The notes under the pieces are model-generated. The model saw nothing but the letters and a program-made list of their open reading frames with translations, made no database searches and was not told the DNA's origin. From positions 62,001 through 126,000 of the forward strand of contig JADFUC010001688.1 in the NCBI GenBank assembly GCA_019722365.1: a DNA stretch of 64,000 bases. The letters are read 5' to 3'. The stretch is from Lithospermum erythrorhizon. Taxonomy: Eukaryota > Streptophyta > Magnoliopsida > Boraginales > Boraginaceae. The position numbers were made by a program, and so were the translations under genes. Positions within the stretch are counted from its first letter, which is position 1; the number at the start of each line of letters is the position of its first letter. Below are positions 23,676-36,110 of the stretch, piece after piece.

Positions 23676-23800
23676 CAACTATTTCATATCAAAAGTATGA
23701 AATCTAACCATCCATCAAGATCCTGAAGTATGTATTAATAGATTAATTATTTTTAGGCCCTGAATTGTAAGCCGTAGCAATTATTTCATATAGAGTACTT
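23655..23800 (+). repeat. Duplication of the MYB stop-codon region
   Basis: TTTTTAGGCCCTGAATTGTAA with the following ATTTCATAT occurs at 23655-23692 (end of the MYB coding sequence) and again at 23749-23796 in the 3' flank, about 95 bases downstream. The second copy has extra bases GCCGTAG. The last codons and stop therefore exist twice. Confidence 0.8.
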
Positions 23801-23983
23801 ATGTATTAGTACTAGTAGTATAAGTCGAGTGTACTGATCACAAAATAATTGTCAATGACTTAGTTTTCCAAGTAATACAAGAGGTTAGATTTCTTGGTAT
23901 CTACAATATTTTTTTTACTTAATTCCATTTGTATTTATTTTGATAAAGTTTTTCTACTTTATTTCATGAATGAGTATACTAGG

Positions 23984-24700
23984 TGATAAATGTGATCTGC
24001 TAGATTAATCGGATTACAAATGTCAACAGGATTCTCTATTACAAGACTGGTGATTATAATAGGACTCTCTACAATCTGGTTGAAATAGTCCTCCTTGATC
24101 TATTTCTGGAAAACCGTTCTCTCTTAGAACCGCTGGAAGGTGTTGAGGTGGTTGCAATCTGGGGTCTTGCGAGTCCAAGACTTGATCTGCCGTAGTACCT
24201 GAAAGCTTGACCGCGGGTGCGATCACAGATACTCCGATAATCAAGTCAGTATTGTATTTTAGTGAATGTACTATAAAGTAATAAATTCAAGTTAAAGAAT
24301 GAAAGTACTATGAGTGAGATATTTATAGGCAAGTACAAGTGAGTGATGGTACCAACTCATTCCTTGATTGTGACACTTGTCACCATCCTAAAAGCTCTTG
24401 CCTCATGGAGGCCTTATTCATTTGTGGCCTAATTTTTTGGGCCCTCGCTGGAAAGCTATATATATCATTGCCCCTCCACTGAGTGGTGATTGTGCACTAA
24501 AAGGTCCAAGGGGTCTTTCTATGGACGAGAACCGCTTATTGGACCAAATCCCATCTCCAAACCGCTATCTACCTTTGAAGGAGAACCGCATCTTTGACAA
24601 GTATTGCTGTTTGGACAAGACTCGCCCTTTGGATCCTCGTTTCCTTCGCCAACTGATTCCATCACTGTGGAACCCCAGGCCCTCTCTTTACACGTGTCCA
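23984..24700 (-). repeat. 3' LTR of the Grande/Tat-like gypsy element
   Basis: Starting at TGATAAATGTGATC it aligns with the block at 33531-34190. Shared stretches include TAGATTAATCGGATT, ATAGGACTCTCT, TCTTAGAACCG-TGGAAG, GCCGTAGTAC-TGAAAGC, TTGTATTTTAGTGAATGTACTATAAAGTA and GCTATATATATCA. The copies differ by roughly a quarter of positions with many indels, so the insertion is old. Because pol runs on the minus strand this is the 3' LTR. The right limit is approximate. Confidence 0.75.
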
Positions 24701-24741
24701 TACCTCGACAAACGAGACCCAACCCATTGGATTCTAAGCCC

Positions 24742-24749
24742 TATAAAAG
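24742..24749 (+). promoter_or_regulatory. TATA box for the antisense ORF of the gypsy element
   Basis: CTATAAAAG, about 30 bases before a C/T-rich leader (24780-24900), looks like the core promoter of the plus-strand transcript. The leader probably contains an intron ending TTCTTGCAG at 25408-25416, two bases before the ATG at 25419. Confidence 0.45.
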
Positions 24750-25418
24750 ATACTCTCTGTCTTAAAATGTACTTTTCTTTTATTTCAACTCAGACGTTTC
24801 ATCTTTAATTTTTCCATCTTCCTTACTGCAACCTTTCCTCTCATTCGTCGTCATCTCTGCATCTTCCTCAATTTCTCCGCCGCCGTATAACAACACCAAC
24901 ATTATCACATGTAACTTCTCGTTCCCCTTTATGTGCTGCAAGTTCTTCAATCTTGTATAACTTCCCCTTTGAATGCCTTGTCCCTAATACCCAGTATGGA
25001 TTTTATTTTTAGGGTTTATGTATGAAGAACTTGTCAGTTTATATCCTGTGAATTTGGGAAAATTTATAATATATCTGCTCAATTCGTGTTTGACTGAAAG
25101 ATGTTTTGGTGATTATGTTCTGGGTAATAGGGGAAAATAGGGGTTTGAAGTTTCTTGAGTTTTTTCATATTCAATCGGGAAAGTTATCGAAGCCCTTTCC
25201 CATGTATACTGTATGAGAATATCTATTTTTTGATGTGTTTGGGTGTGTGGATTGGGGAAGTTGGAGTGTATTTTGGTATTGAAGATGAAGAGTTCTGTAC
25301 TCAAATTTTGAATGTTCTTGGAGCTAATTCATTTTTCCCCAAATTGCCCTTATTTTAGGTATCTGATTTCCCAAATTTCCCAATTTTGTTTAAACCGCTG
25401 CCTTCTGTTCTTGCAGAT

Positions 25419-27801
25419 ATGTCTGGCGGTTCCAACTCAGAAATTCCTTCCACATCCGATCAACACGAAACCGCTCCTCAAAGGCCCGACTCGCCCGTTA
25501 TGGTAATGGAACCTGACACCCTTGCGTTCTTTAGATTATACACTATGGTGGGTGTAGAGTTTACTATTGACGACTTAAAAATTTTCACAGACCATGATCC
25601 TTTTGCTAACATAGCGATTCCTCAGGATGTGGCTCAGGAGGTGGCGAGTCGGTTGAATGATGGAGATGTGGGAGAAAACCCGCAAGAGTCAGATGTGATC
25701 TCTGCTGAGCCTTTGGTGGTTCGTCTTCCTTCTTCTTCTACCACTGAGTCATCCCAGGCTCGTACTACTTCCTCAACCCCTCAAACCGTGGAGCCTGTTC
25801 AAGCGGATGCTAACACTGGCAAGTCAGGTGATGTTCCCACTACTATCCGCGACTCTTTACCAGTAGAATTCTCCGACGAGGATTTAGTCAATTTTAGGCA
25901 ATACTTTTCTATTCTCTCGTTTGTAGAAATGCGGCTTCCCTTAGAAGGGGAGCAGGTTTTTGAACCGCGAGTAGACCCATCCCATAGTGAAGGTCCTTTT
26001 GCCCCTGGGTGGACCGCCATGTATATAGAATTCCTATCCTACGGGGCCCACTTTCCTTTCTGCCCATTTATAAATGAACTATTAGTAGCGGTTAACCGTG
26101 ATCCATACAAATTCACCCTGGCGGGTAGTTAGCCATTACCATTTTTATACTCGCTTGTAGGATGGTTTCCATAACCCCCACAGTACTCCTTTTCTTTAAT
26201 TTGCACAACACCTCCCATTCTGGGCCGCTCACTTACAACATTTTTGCTATTCCCAAAATTGAGAAGATCTCTGAAACATGATGGCATTCCAAATGCCGCT
26301 TCAGGAAATAAGGCATATATGATGCGGTTCCTAAGAGGTGGACCTCTTTAGAGGATGCAAAGCACCCTAAGTTTAAGAAAACTGCTCTGATCAAGGCCTA
26401 GATCGCCACTCTGAAGCGGATTTTTGACCAACCCCTTTATTATAAAGTATTCTGCGAGGAGGGTTTGTTAATCCAAGCGGGTTTGATCCGCTCCAAGGAG
26501 TTCAACCAATCCGTGGTTCCTCCGGTGGATTGGGGTATAGCCTCTGATATTTTGTTTTCATCTTGGATTTCTTTCTAGCCCGACCTAACTTTTACTCTTT
26601 CGCAGATGAGGTACTGGCGGCCGCTACCAAATGCGTGGAACCCAAGGAAGTGCCCTTCTCCACCATGACTGGTGAGCGCGTTCCACTCTTTAGGCGGGCT
26701 AAGGTGGTCAAGAAGGTTTCGCAGGACACCGTGGCTACTGCATCTCCGCCAACGGTCGCTCCTCAATCTTCTTTATCTGGAAAGAGGCCTGCTGCTGAAG
26801 CTCGCCCCCCTTTGTTCTCGAAGAGACAGAAATCCATTGCCCACAAGCGACCTAGATCTGAGATCTTGGATTTAATTGAAGACCCTCTTATCTCTATACC
26901 CCCATAATGGGAAGTACCTAGGGAGAGCTCTAGTCTCAATCCATCTATTTCAAGATTGCTTCCTGAGGAGGATGTTGATTCCGCTCCAAAGGTTACAACG
27001 AGGTTCTTAGCGAATTTCTTGGAGCTGCCTTATACTGTCCCAGGCGGATTCCAGATTGACGAAGAGTCTACTTTGTGGAGGAAGCAAGATGTTTTTCGCG
27101 CTTCACGTCCTCTGTTACTGGAGCAGATTAGGAAGGACTATGATGCGATCCGTGATCCCTTGGAGATTCATGGGGTTGTGGCTCGCCACTTGATTAAGGT
27201 AATTTCCTTTTTCCCTCCTCTATCTTCATTTGTATACGTATGTGTATTCATTCTTGATCTCATGTTCTTGTAGGCTCTGAATGCAAGCCATGCTCTAGCC
27301 TGTAGAGCGGATCTGCTAGGTGATGCTCGTGCAGAGGCCTGTGAGAAAGAGAGAGCTTTGCAATTCCAAGTCATCCACCCTAGCTATGACGGAGAAGAAA
27401 CAAGTGATCGCTCAAACCTTAGCGGAAATCAAGAAGCATGATCTCCTTCAAGCTCGATTTACAAGGTTAGAGGGTGAGCACTTTGATATCTCTAACAAGC
27501 TTCAGCGACTTGAACTGGTCCATAGCCAAACAACCAAGAAGATGAGTGAGCTTGAGCAAAGGGCTAAGGATGCTGAAGAGGCTCTTCCTCAACGATTGAG
27601 AAGGCCATTTATGACTATCAGCGATCCGAGGACTTTCGTCTTAAAGCAGGGAAAGAGGCGTCTTATTGTCTTTGTCGTTTTGCAAAGACATACAAGGAAG
27701 TCAACCCTGAAATTATAGCGAACTATGAAGAGTTCATCCAAGGATATGATCCAGAATGGTTCGCTCCCTTGGATCCCTCCACTCCCCTTACTCAGGAATA
27801 A
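25419..27801 (+). pseudogene. Antisense ORF (putative gypsy-type transposon protein) with introns
   Basis: The frame opens at ATG 25419 (MSGGSNSEIPSTSDQ) and runs 238 codons, including EFSDEDLVNFRQYF and AMYIEFLSYGAHFPFCPFIN, the typical core of the putative gypsy-type transposon domain (PF04195). It stops at 26132. Later parts stay readable in shifted frames: VVPPVDWGIASDI (about 26512), EVLAAATKCVEPKEVPF (26608 onward), a segment ending GVVARHLIK at 27198, then an intron 27199-27273 with good GT-AG ends. Next come a coiled-coil-rich part (EIKKHDLLQARFTRLEGEHF) and a C-terminal part read in a third frame (AIYDYQRSEDFRLKAGKEAS to the stop at 27801). At least two frameshifts and internal stops break it, but it is far better preserved than pol. 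Function unknown. Confidence 0.65.
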
Positions 27802-28918
27802 GAAGAAGAAGATGCTCCTCATGCACCTGCTGATGCCCCTGCTTCATAGTTATCTCTGTATTAATGTAACTTTTAAGAACATCAGTTTAACATGCTGTCT
27901 TTTGCTCATAATATCAGTGTTTTTAGTTCCTTTCGTTTAAGCTCGCTTGTGCATTTATTTACAGATTTATGCACTATTTATAATTGTTTTCGCTTATTCC
28001 ATTGTCTTTTTCATCGCGGATTAGCCTTGCCCCCATGCGTTACAGCTTTATTAATATAGTCAAAAGAGTTGTATGACATGAGGTACATTTGGTTCTTGAA
28101 TTACCCGAGGCGGTTATACATGTAAAGCTTATTTCCCGTTATTCATCGGGTTTGTCGGCGATTATGGGGGCTTTTATTTGATGACAACGAATGATCAGGT
28201 TGTTTTGTGGTCTGAATGGATGTGTATGCATATAATTATACTTATGGATTTGCATGCCAGCTTGTTAATGTAGCGTTCTCCGCATAATTTTAACAAGTCT
28301 TATAAAAGATAAAATCGTCTTTTATTAATGGTTCACTCTTGTAAAAGAGCACTTCATTTCTTGGGCGGTTACACTTGATACTTGTTGGGAAGTAATTACA
28401 CATAATGACTTTGGATAATTTAGAGGAGAGGTATAAATGTTCGAAGAACCGCTTTGCCATCTAGGTCTTCTAGCTCATATGTGCCTAGTCCACCTGCTTT
28501 CTTTCTGATAGGGCCCTCCCATTTTGGGCTCAAGCATTCTTTCTGCATTTATTTGGTGACTTCATTTGAACACAACATGACTTAAATCTCTGAATGAAAT
28601 TTGCGGTTTTGACCACTTAGGTTATATGTCCTAGTATAAAATTTGTTTGTATTTTTTAGAGTCTTATACAAGGCTTCATCTCGAACTCATCCACGAGGAT
28701 TGAGATATTTCCTTCAACCGCTGGTCATTACTTTCCTCTTCAAACTGACCTGCCCGAGGTAAAACGGCTGCATTCCGTAGACTAAGTGAAAGAGGCCTGT
28801 GGTTGCAGTTGGAGTGTGGCATGTAGCGACAAAATCTTGTTGGGGAGCTCTTCTATCCCAGCTCCCTCTTCCTTTACTACTCTGGAGTATGTTCTTTTTA
28901 TTCCACCAATATCACGGT
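27802..28918. other. Internal element sequence between antisense ORF and integrase
   Basis: The 3' flank of the antisense ORF and the decayed end of pol meet here. No domain is readable on either strand. Confidence 0.4.
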
Positions 28919-31490
28919 TCATGCTTTTCGACATCCATTGACTTGAGGATAATAGGCAGGCGAATAGGTGCTTTCGATTCCAAATTTTTGCAGAAATCCG
29001 CTAACACTTGCCCTTAAATTAGGGGCCGTTATCGTGCAATATTTTGTATTCCAAACCGCGTGAGGATGACAACTTCCACAGAAGCTGAACAGCTTTCTTA
29101 TTTCACAGTCTTGAGGGTGTTGCCTGCCCGCTGATGAAATAATCGGCGCCACGTGGTGAACTCTGATCCTCCTTGGGCTTTAGGTAGTTTCCTACCAAAG
29201 TGGGAGTTCCCAGCATAAGCGATTGGAATGGGACTTACTACTGGGGTGAAGGATGAAGTGGGTAATTGAGGGGGCATTGCCTATCCATTGACAAAGCGTC
29301 ACGCTTCTTCACATGTCTCGTTAGCATCTTTGCAATGAAGTGGCCAATAACATCCGTCAGTGATCTTAATAGCTAAAGACCGGCGCCCCAATGTGACTTC
29401 ATTAATAATTTGGGAAGATCATTGGTTTGTCACATAAGTAAATAAGCAGTCCATCAGGAACCATATCTGACTCTCCTTGATACATTTGAAAGGTATTTGA
29501 AGGCAGCAGGCTGCATGCCTTTTAGCCTGAGGCATACTAGGGAGTATTCCCTCTGTTAGATATTTGGTTGGCCGGATTCCTCCGGTCCATGGTGTCGAGA
29601 CCCCATTCTGGCTGCTTAACGTCTTCCTCTTTGTAAGCGGGTTGATCACGGATTTCAATATACTTTATACGGTAATTCGTTGTAGTAAGTGGTAGCGAGC
29701 AGCAACAAGCGGACTATCCTTTCATTCTGACCACGGGGTAATGCTCAAATATAACTTAGTTTAAACCCTTGATAGATTAATCTTGCCCAGCGTAGTATAC
29801 CATTAGGATTTTTATTTTTACTCCATGACACCACACGTGTCGTCCCCATCGCCAAATTTGAATCTCCTTTTACTAATAGTTCCTCACTCCATGGACTTGA
29901 CCAACTTTAAGCCGGGGAATGCGGCATGTTTACCTAAATCCTTGAGAAAGCCGGGCAATGAGGCATGCTCCGTTGTTTTCTCCCAGCTCCCAAAATTAAC
30001 ACTCTTGCTTTGCCCACTTTGAGTCATTCAGGGATCCATCCCACAAAATAATGTCCGATTCGGGTTAAGGTTTGATTCGTCTAAGTCTCTGGACCTTGTA
30101 TAGAAATCACCCAATCTTTGTGCTCATTGCGAATCTGGGAGTGTAAGATATCTCAAACACGCTCAACTGCTTAGCCGCTGTAATTGATATGCGATAAGGC
30201 GGGGCCCCGGATAGCACCGGCTTTGCGGTTGATTTGTTACAGCTTGTACTAGGTACGGCCTCGAAAAAGCTTTCAATTTTTTTATTAAATCACCAAGGCA
30301 AGCGGATTTATATTATGGGGTATCGGCTCTATGTATCTCTTAACACGTGGCTAACATAATATGCTCGGTTACGTACCCCTTCTACTTCACCGTGTCTGAC
30401 AACTGCTGCTTGCATCAGAATGGCAAGTACATTTTACGGCCCCATTATAGCAGCTTAGGTCGTAGTAATTAGGCGACCCCAAATACGCTTTTCAAACTCA
30501 TAAAGAGAGCTCCACCCATTCTTCGTCCCACACAAACTTTTCCTTTGACATGTATTTAAATTCTTGAAAAATGGTAAATTTCTTTAGCCCGACTTGGATA
30601 TGAAGCAGGGTTAAGGGCGTGAACACCTGTTAGCTTTAGTACATCCTTGTAACTATTGGCGGTTTCATCTGATAAGCAGCCTCTATCTTGTCGAGAGTTG
30701 GGCTCAATTCCCCCTAGAACTTATCATATATCCTAGAAATTTCCCTAAACGCGACTCCAAATAGGCATTTCTCGAGAATTACGTCTTTAATCTACTTTAT
30801 GTGGGCGATTAAAATTTCCCTAGATACATTAGGTGATCATACGTGCGCTTTGCTTTCTTAACCGGCATATCATCCACATAAATCTCCATATTGCATCAAT
30901 TTGAAGCAAATATAAATTTCATCCCATTAGTAAGTGGGTCGAACTTGACCGAATGGCGTCGACATAGCGGTATAATCCGTGGAGTTATGAATGCGGTTTT
31001 CTCCTAAATCCTCACGGGGCCATGCGGATTTGATGATATCCTCGGGGAAGGAAAGCATCCATGGAAGTCGAAAACACCATGGCGGCCTTCCATAGGCGAA
31101 TGTCTAGACAAAGAAGCAGATAGAAATCACTTAGAGGCGTACTTTTGTTCAGTTAGTAAAATACGTGCACATCCGTCGTTGTGTTAGGATTTTTACGATT
31201 ACTGTGGCCACCCATACGGGGAATTTTAACTCGGGATCGACTTGTCTCTTCAACAAAGCTTGTACCTTTTCTTTTTGTGATAGATGAGAGGGGTGGGATC
31301 AATATACAACTTATGTATTGCCACCGCTGGATCTATACCTGACATATCCTCAGGTCCCCAAGCAAACATGTCTTCAAACTCTCTTATCAAGGTTATTAAC
31401 CGTTGTTTATGGTCCTTTCCCAACTTTGTATTGATCCTGAAGGTTCGCTCATTGTTTCCTTGTGTGAAAGGAACAACTATCACCTCCTCA
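28919..31490 (-). pseudogene. Gypsy pol remnant: reverse transcriptase to integrase
   Basis: Minus-strand pieces in order: 31483-31250 has REFEDMFAWGPEDMSGIDP followed by HKLYIDP, the region just before the RT fingers in Tat/Athila-type elements. EIYVDDMPVK, with the catalytic YVDD, lies at about 30889-30860. 29658-29419 has YLTEGILPSMPQAKRHAA, the link between RNase H and integrase. 29152-28919 has FLQKFGIESTYSPAYYPQVN, from the integrase catalytic core. Stops and frameshifts separate all of these, so no enzyme can be made from this copy. Confidence 0.8.
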
Positions 31491-33530
31491 TGGGCATGAC
31501 CCTTTTTTCGCTCTCTCTTTCTTTTGGAGATTTATCTTCATCCACTTCATTCTTTATCGACTATATCTCCATATGATTTTCCCTACTCCATTTCGCTCAC
31601 CTTTCATTTGGGCATACATTCAGTGGTGAGTCTTGATTTAAAATAACATCTTGCTTTGCTTTCTTTTGATGCTTACCTTTCCCACTTATGCCTCTGTGGT
31701 ATAGAAACCTTTTATTTTGAGATTAACCGGTGACACTATCGCTCTTAATGCGGTTAATATGGAAGCCTATGAGTCCGATTATGAGTAGTCACCGATATCG
31801 ACCACTTTATGGCGAGCTTTGATTGTCCTCGGCGTTTGAATCCGCCCTCGCCATGAAATCCAACGTGACCACTCCCGTTGCATTTATAGAATGGCATGTA
31901 AACCCGGTTAATGATGTATGGAGGTTGTATAAAAACTCCGTGGCAATTGCGGTTGCTCCGAAGGTCTTCGCGTATAAGATGTCGTTGAAGCGCGTATCGC
32001 TAATATTAAGCTCTCTTTGTAAAGTTGGCGATTATGGGGGCTATGACCACCGGATCATCATGTGGCAGTTCAATCCCTACCAATTCTTTGTTTGAAAAAG
32101 AAATTGGCTAGCTACTCAAACATGCGGTTTGGTTGATTGAATAGACCTATAACAATGCATGGTTAACTTTCACGGGTTAGCGTGAGTCGCCGCTTTCAGC
32201 GATACCGTCGGAGATAGTATCAATTCGTCCGGTGAGTACGGGCATCTCGAGAAGGGATTACAGTTTAACCTATGGTAGGGGTGGGGGCTCTAGATTTTTG
32301 AAGTGTATTGTCATGTGCAAAGGTTCCGCACACGTGAACTCTTTTAAATATCATCTTTTTATTAAATTCTCAATCTTTGCGTTTAGTAGTTTCTACATTC
32401 ATTTGTATCGTGCCCGTGTTGGCGATGATACTCGCGTGCTTGAGTTCATAATTCCTCCTTTTTAGAACTGCGCTTTGTCATTGGATTAGCTTTCCCGTCT
32501 TGGCTTTCTGGCGATTTTGATCGTCCTGTCTTGAGTGTATCACGAAGATCCTTGGTTTTTCTTTCTTTATTCTTCGGTTCCTGCAACTCCTACATCTTGT
32601 CTAACCCTTGGCTGTGAGTTCATCATAGACGAGGGAGTTTCGAGAACAAAGAGCCTTGATTTCCCGTATGTTAACCCACGGTAAAATACCATATGTTATC
32701 TTATTGTTAACCTCTGGTAACAGTTATGATATGTCATTATAACGCTTGATAACTCTTGAGGGCTTTCATTTTGGGCCTTGTTGAATGTCTATTAACGCCC
32801 TACCGTCACGATGCTTTTGTATGGCCAGGATCAAACTTTATATGAATGCATCCGGCTGTCTGTTGATATAGAATACATATATTTGAGGGGCATGTACATG
32901 TACCAATCAATGCATGGTCCGTAAGGCATTTGAAAAAGTTTTGGCATATATATCGGATCATTCGATATGATTGTCATTTTAGCCCGGCCAATCACTTGCA
33001 AAATGCTTTTATGGGATCGCCCGTTCCATTAAATTGGGTAAATTGGGGCAAATGAAACCCTTTGGGAGCGGTACCGCGTCCGGCCTATCGTAAATGGAGG
33101 CTTTTTTTGTATTCATTTTTATGAATAACGAGTTGGCATGAATGCTTTCATCATTTCTTTAATATCCGCTAATTCTTGTTGTAACTTTTGAGTATGCGGA
33201 TCAACTTTGATTGCGAGCACACAGGAAGGCCACTAAAGGCGCGTTGGAGCACCTCTTGTGGTTATCTGGCGGGATTGCCCGAGGGGCCTGCGTTACTACC
33301 GACAAAGTCACCATTATGCGGTGTAATGTGTATAAGCGAGATGATTATCTAACGTCTTTCTGCTCTGTTTAATTGTTCATTGACACCCGTTGTATTTTAA
33401 CATCAATATACATTTGGGTATTGTTGCCGTGAATTTGTTACCGTTTGGTTGTTTTTGTTGTGATTAGTGAGCAGAAGCGTTTGTAATATCCATGTTTGCT
33501 TTTTCAATCCTTTCAGACGGCACCGGCTTA
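31491..33530 (-). pseudogene. Decayed gag/protease region of the gypsy element
   Basis: Position between the RT start and the 5' LTR implies gag and protease. On the minus strand, residues such as PIKAFCKWLAGL and QNFFKCLTDHALIGTC around 33000-32890 have gag-like composition, but no zinc knuckle or DTG/DSG protease triad could be read. Plus-strand frames here are shadows. Confidence 0.4.
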
Positions 33531-34190
33531 CGATAAATGTGATCATTAGATTAATCGGATTCTGAAATGTCGACATAAGACTCTCTATTATATGATGAAT
33601 TGATTACAATAGGACTCTCTGATTTAAGGATCCCGATGCGAAGTTGAAATAATCATAACTTTGATGCAACTACAGAAAACCGCTATCTCTTAGAACCGTT
33701 GGAAGCTGGGGATGGTTGCAATCATAGGGTCACTAGAGTCAGACTTGATCAGCCGTAGTACATGAAAGCGTAGCAGCGTGCGATCACTTGATTATTCCAA
33801 ACCCGATCAGTCGGCGTTGTATTTTAGTGAATGTACTATAAAGTAGTAAATTACAGTTAAGGAATAGAAGTACTATGAGTGAAGTATTTTAAATGAAATC
33901 TGGTGAGTGATATCGCTGATTTATCATGACTTGCCTCAGCAATCCTAAACTCGTCATAGAGTACTGCTCCAGATTTATAAGCCATCTTTTTGAACCCACG
34001 CAGGAATGCTATATATATCACAGGTAACTCAAGGACACAATGAAAAGGTCATACAAGGTCTTTAATGCTGTTGCAAAATTCTCTATTCTAATAGAGGAGT
34101 AACAGGACCATCGCCAATATGGGTCCTTTGCTCTGTATTGACAAAGATGAGAGGAAGAAAACTACAAGCTTAACCCCACGTCGCATATGT
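33531..34190 (-). repeat. 5' LTR of the Grande/Tat-like gypsy element
   Basis: It begins CGATAAATGTGATC (TG changed to CG) and aligns with 23984-24700. The outer end near 34190 is approximate, because similarity fades around CACGTCGCATATGTG. A 5-base target duplication could not be matched to CTAGG, which precedes the other LTR. Confidence 0.7.
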
Positions 34191-36110
34191 GAATCCTAAT
34201 TAAAGAAAAATAGTCATTTTTTTTTCTAATTTAGTCATCAATTGTGGAAAAAAAGAAACACATTTTCTCTTCCCAATATCATAAAGACAACAAAAATCAA
34301 AACATATTATTCCATTAGAATAGAATAATCATCATTTTTATGGTTATTTTATACTTTTTTGTACTCCATCCAATTCACATTACAAGACGTTTTAACATTG
34401 TTAAGAGCATATTATCATTGTTGTTACCATTTTACCCCGTTGAATGCATTTTTCATTGTTTGATTGATAAAAAAAAGCCTTTTCCCTTTCGCACACAACC
34501 TTTTTTGTTTGATTGATCAAAAATGCATCTTAAATTCTTGGCAGATGGTTTGAACTTGATTTGGTCCGATTTTGATTATAGTAGGATCACAAATATTTTA
34601 AGTTAAACTTCGATATTCCAAATAAATGGAAATTCCAGCGAAAGCAAAAGAATAAAATTTCGTGGTATTTCCGACGATCGTGTGAAACTACTTAATTTGG
34701 CGTTTTACCTTTACATGGTTTGTGACTCCAGGGGGTGAATATCAACCCATTTTAATTTGAAATTTTCGTTCTCTAACACTCATGCGGCACAAATACATTA
34801 TTCTGTCAAATACATTTAGCCAAATACATTTATTCGGTTTACAGATGAAAACAATCATGTTTGGACTCACCGCCAAATCAGCGTTTAATTATGGAATTAT
34901 CGGCAAATTTTATTAAAATTATAAAATAAGCTATCTTAAAATAAGAGAAAAATAACCAAAAATCATATATTCTGGTTTGAAGCCCCTTGAATTAAGAATT
35001 ACATATATATACTTTGTACGTATATTACAAAGTATATATATTACAAATAGAAGGGAGTATATAATATCATTAGTTAGTTTTATCTGGATACACTAACGAG
35101 ATTGGTCAATAACAACAATTTAGGAGCATTAGTTGTCTTAATGTACACTTAGGCATGGGCACTCAATATCGAAACCATTTACTTGTATGAGAGAGTATAT
35201 ACCATTTAAAATTAATTAATATTTTGAGATTTCATGTCAAATTTTTAATCCTAGTATTTTTACATTTTAACAATCAAAAATATAAAATTAATATCATTGA
35301 ATTAGCTTTTAAAAATATTTTAAAAATATTTTCATAATATCATTTTTGTTATAATTTTCATAATATATAATAAATAATTAATTAGTAAAGTTGAATTTCA
35401 AAAATGAGAAATTCAATTAATTTGAAATGAAACTAGTATAATATAAGCTAGATATTATGCTCATTAAATATGTAAAAGCATAGAACTGAAAATGTACTAA
35501 AAAATAATACTCTGAAAAAAAAAAAGATGTAAGGGCACGAACGGCAGCATCAATATTAATAATTTGAGCTGCAAAGCGAAGCCAAAATTATTATTGCACA
35601 TTTAAATAAATTCAGGTAACTGATTATATTTTTTTCTAATCAGCTCCTCAGTACTTGTGCTTCCCCTTAATCCTTCAAAAAATAGTTAATTAACATAAAC
35701 AATTGATGATTAAATACTTATAATAATATAAAACCAATTTGTTGGATTTTGGTTATGGTGGTTAGTGTAAAGATACAAATCTGAATAAATAGAGAAACAG
35801 AGTTGAATATAAATATAGGTAGACAAGGAGTGTTTATATAGGTAGAAATAGGTCGAAGTATTAACATGCATAAATATCATTGATATCAATTTAGGGCTGA
35901 AGTCTAAAATGATGGGTTGGGCTAACTCAGCTCTCAATTCTCAAATTTAATGTGTATCGGACTTAGTAAGCAAGAACAAGTCGGGTTAGCCTTGATTAGA
36001 GTACCGTCTTGCCTGACATAATATAACGAATCTCTATTACTAATGGAAATTTAGAAATCTTAATTATTTGAAACATTGATAATAAACTCACGAACCTTAA
36101 TTATTGATAA
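34191..36110. other. AT-rich intergenic DNA
   Basis: No gene is seen. TACTCCATCCAATTCACATT near 34363 resembles one end of a Stowaway-type MITE, without a partner end. TATATTACAAAGTATATATA near 35020 is a small palindrome-rich spot. Confidence 0.5.

Larger units (their letters stand above)
23984..34190 (-). mobile_element. Degenerate Ty3/gypsy LTR retrotransposon, Grande/Tat-like, with antisense ORF
   Basis: Two diverged direct LTRs (23984-24700 and 33531-34190) enclose about 8.8 kb. On the minus strand, in order, are a weak gag-like region (about 33.1-32.8 kb), the start of reverse transcriptase (31483-31250), the RT YVDD box (30880-30869), a spacer before integrase (29658-29419) and an integrase core fragment (29152-28919). 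On the plus strand next to the 3' LTR lies a separate spliced frame of the putative gypsy-type transposon family (25419-27801). An antisense ORF between pol and the 3' LTR is a known feature of Grande-type elements of the Tat lineage. Just inside the 5' LTR the minus strand reads GGTGCCGTC-TG-AAAGGA, a plausible decayed tRNA-Asp primer-binding site. Frameshifts and stops in pol mean the element is dead. Confidence 0.75.

Noticed and set aside
31823..32465. Plus-strand frames of 77-90 codons in the gag/protease region of the gypsy element
   Set aside because: They are antisense to the minus-strand gag-pol and show no domain.
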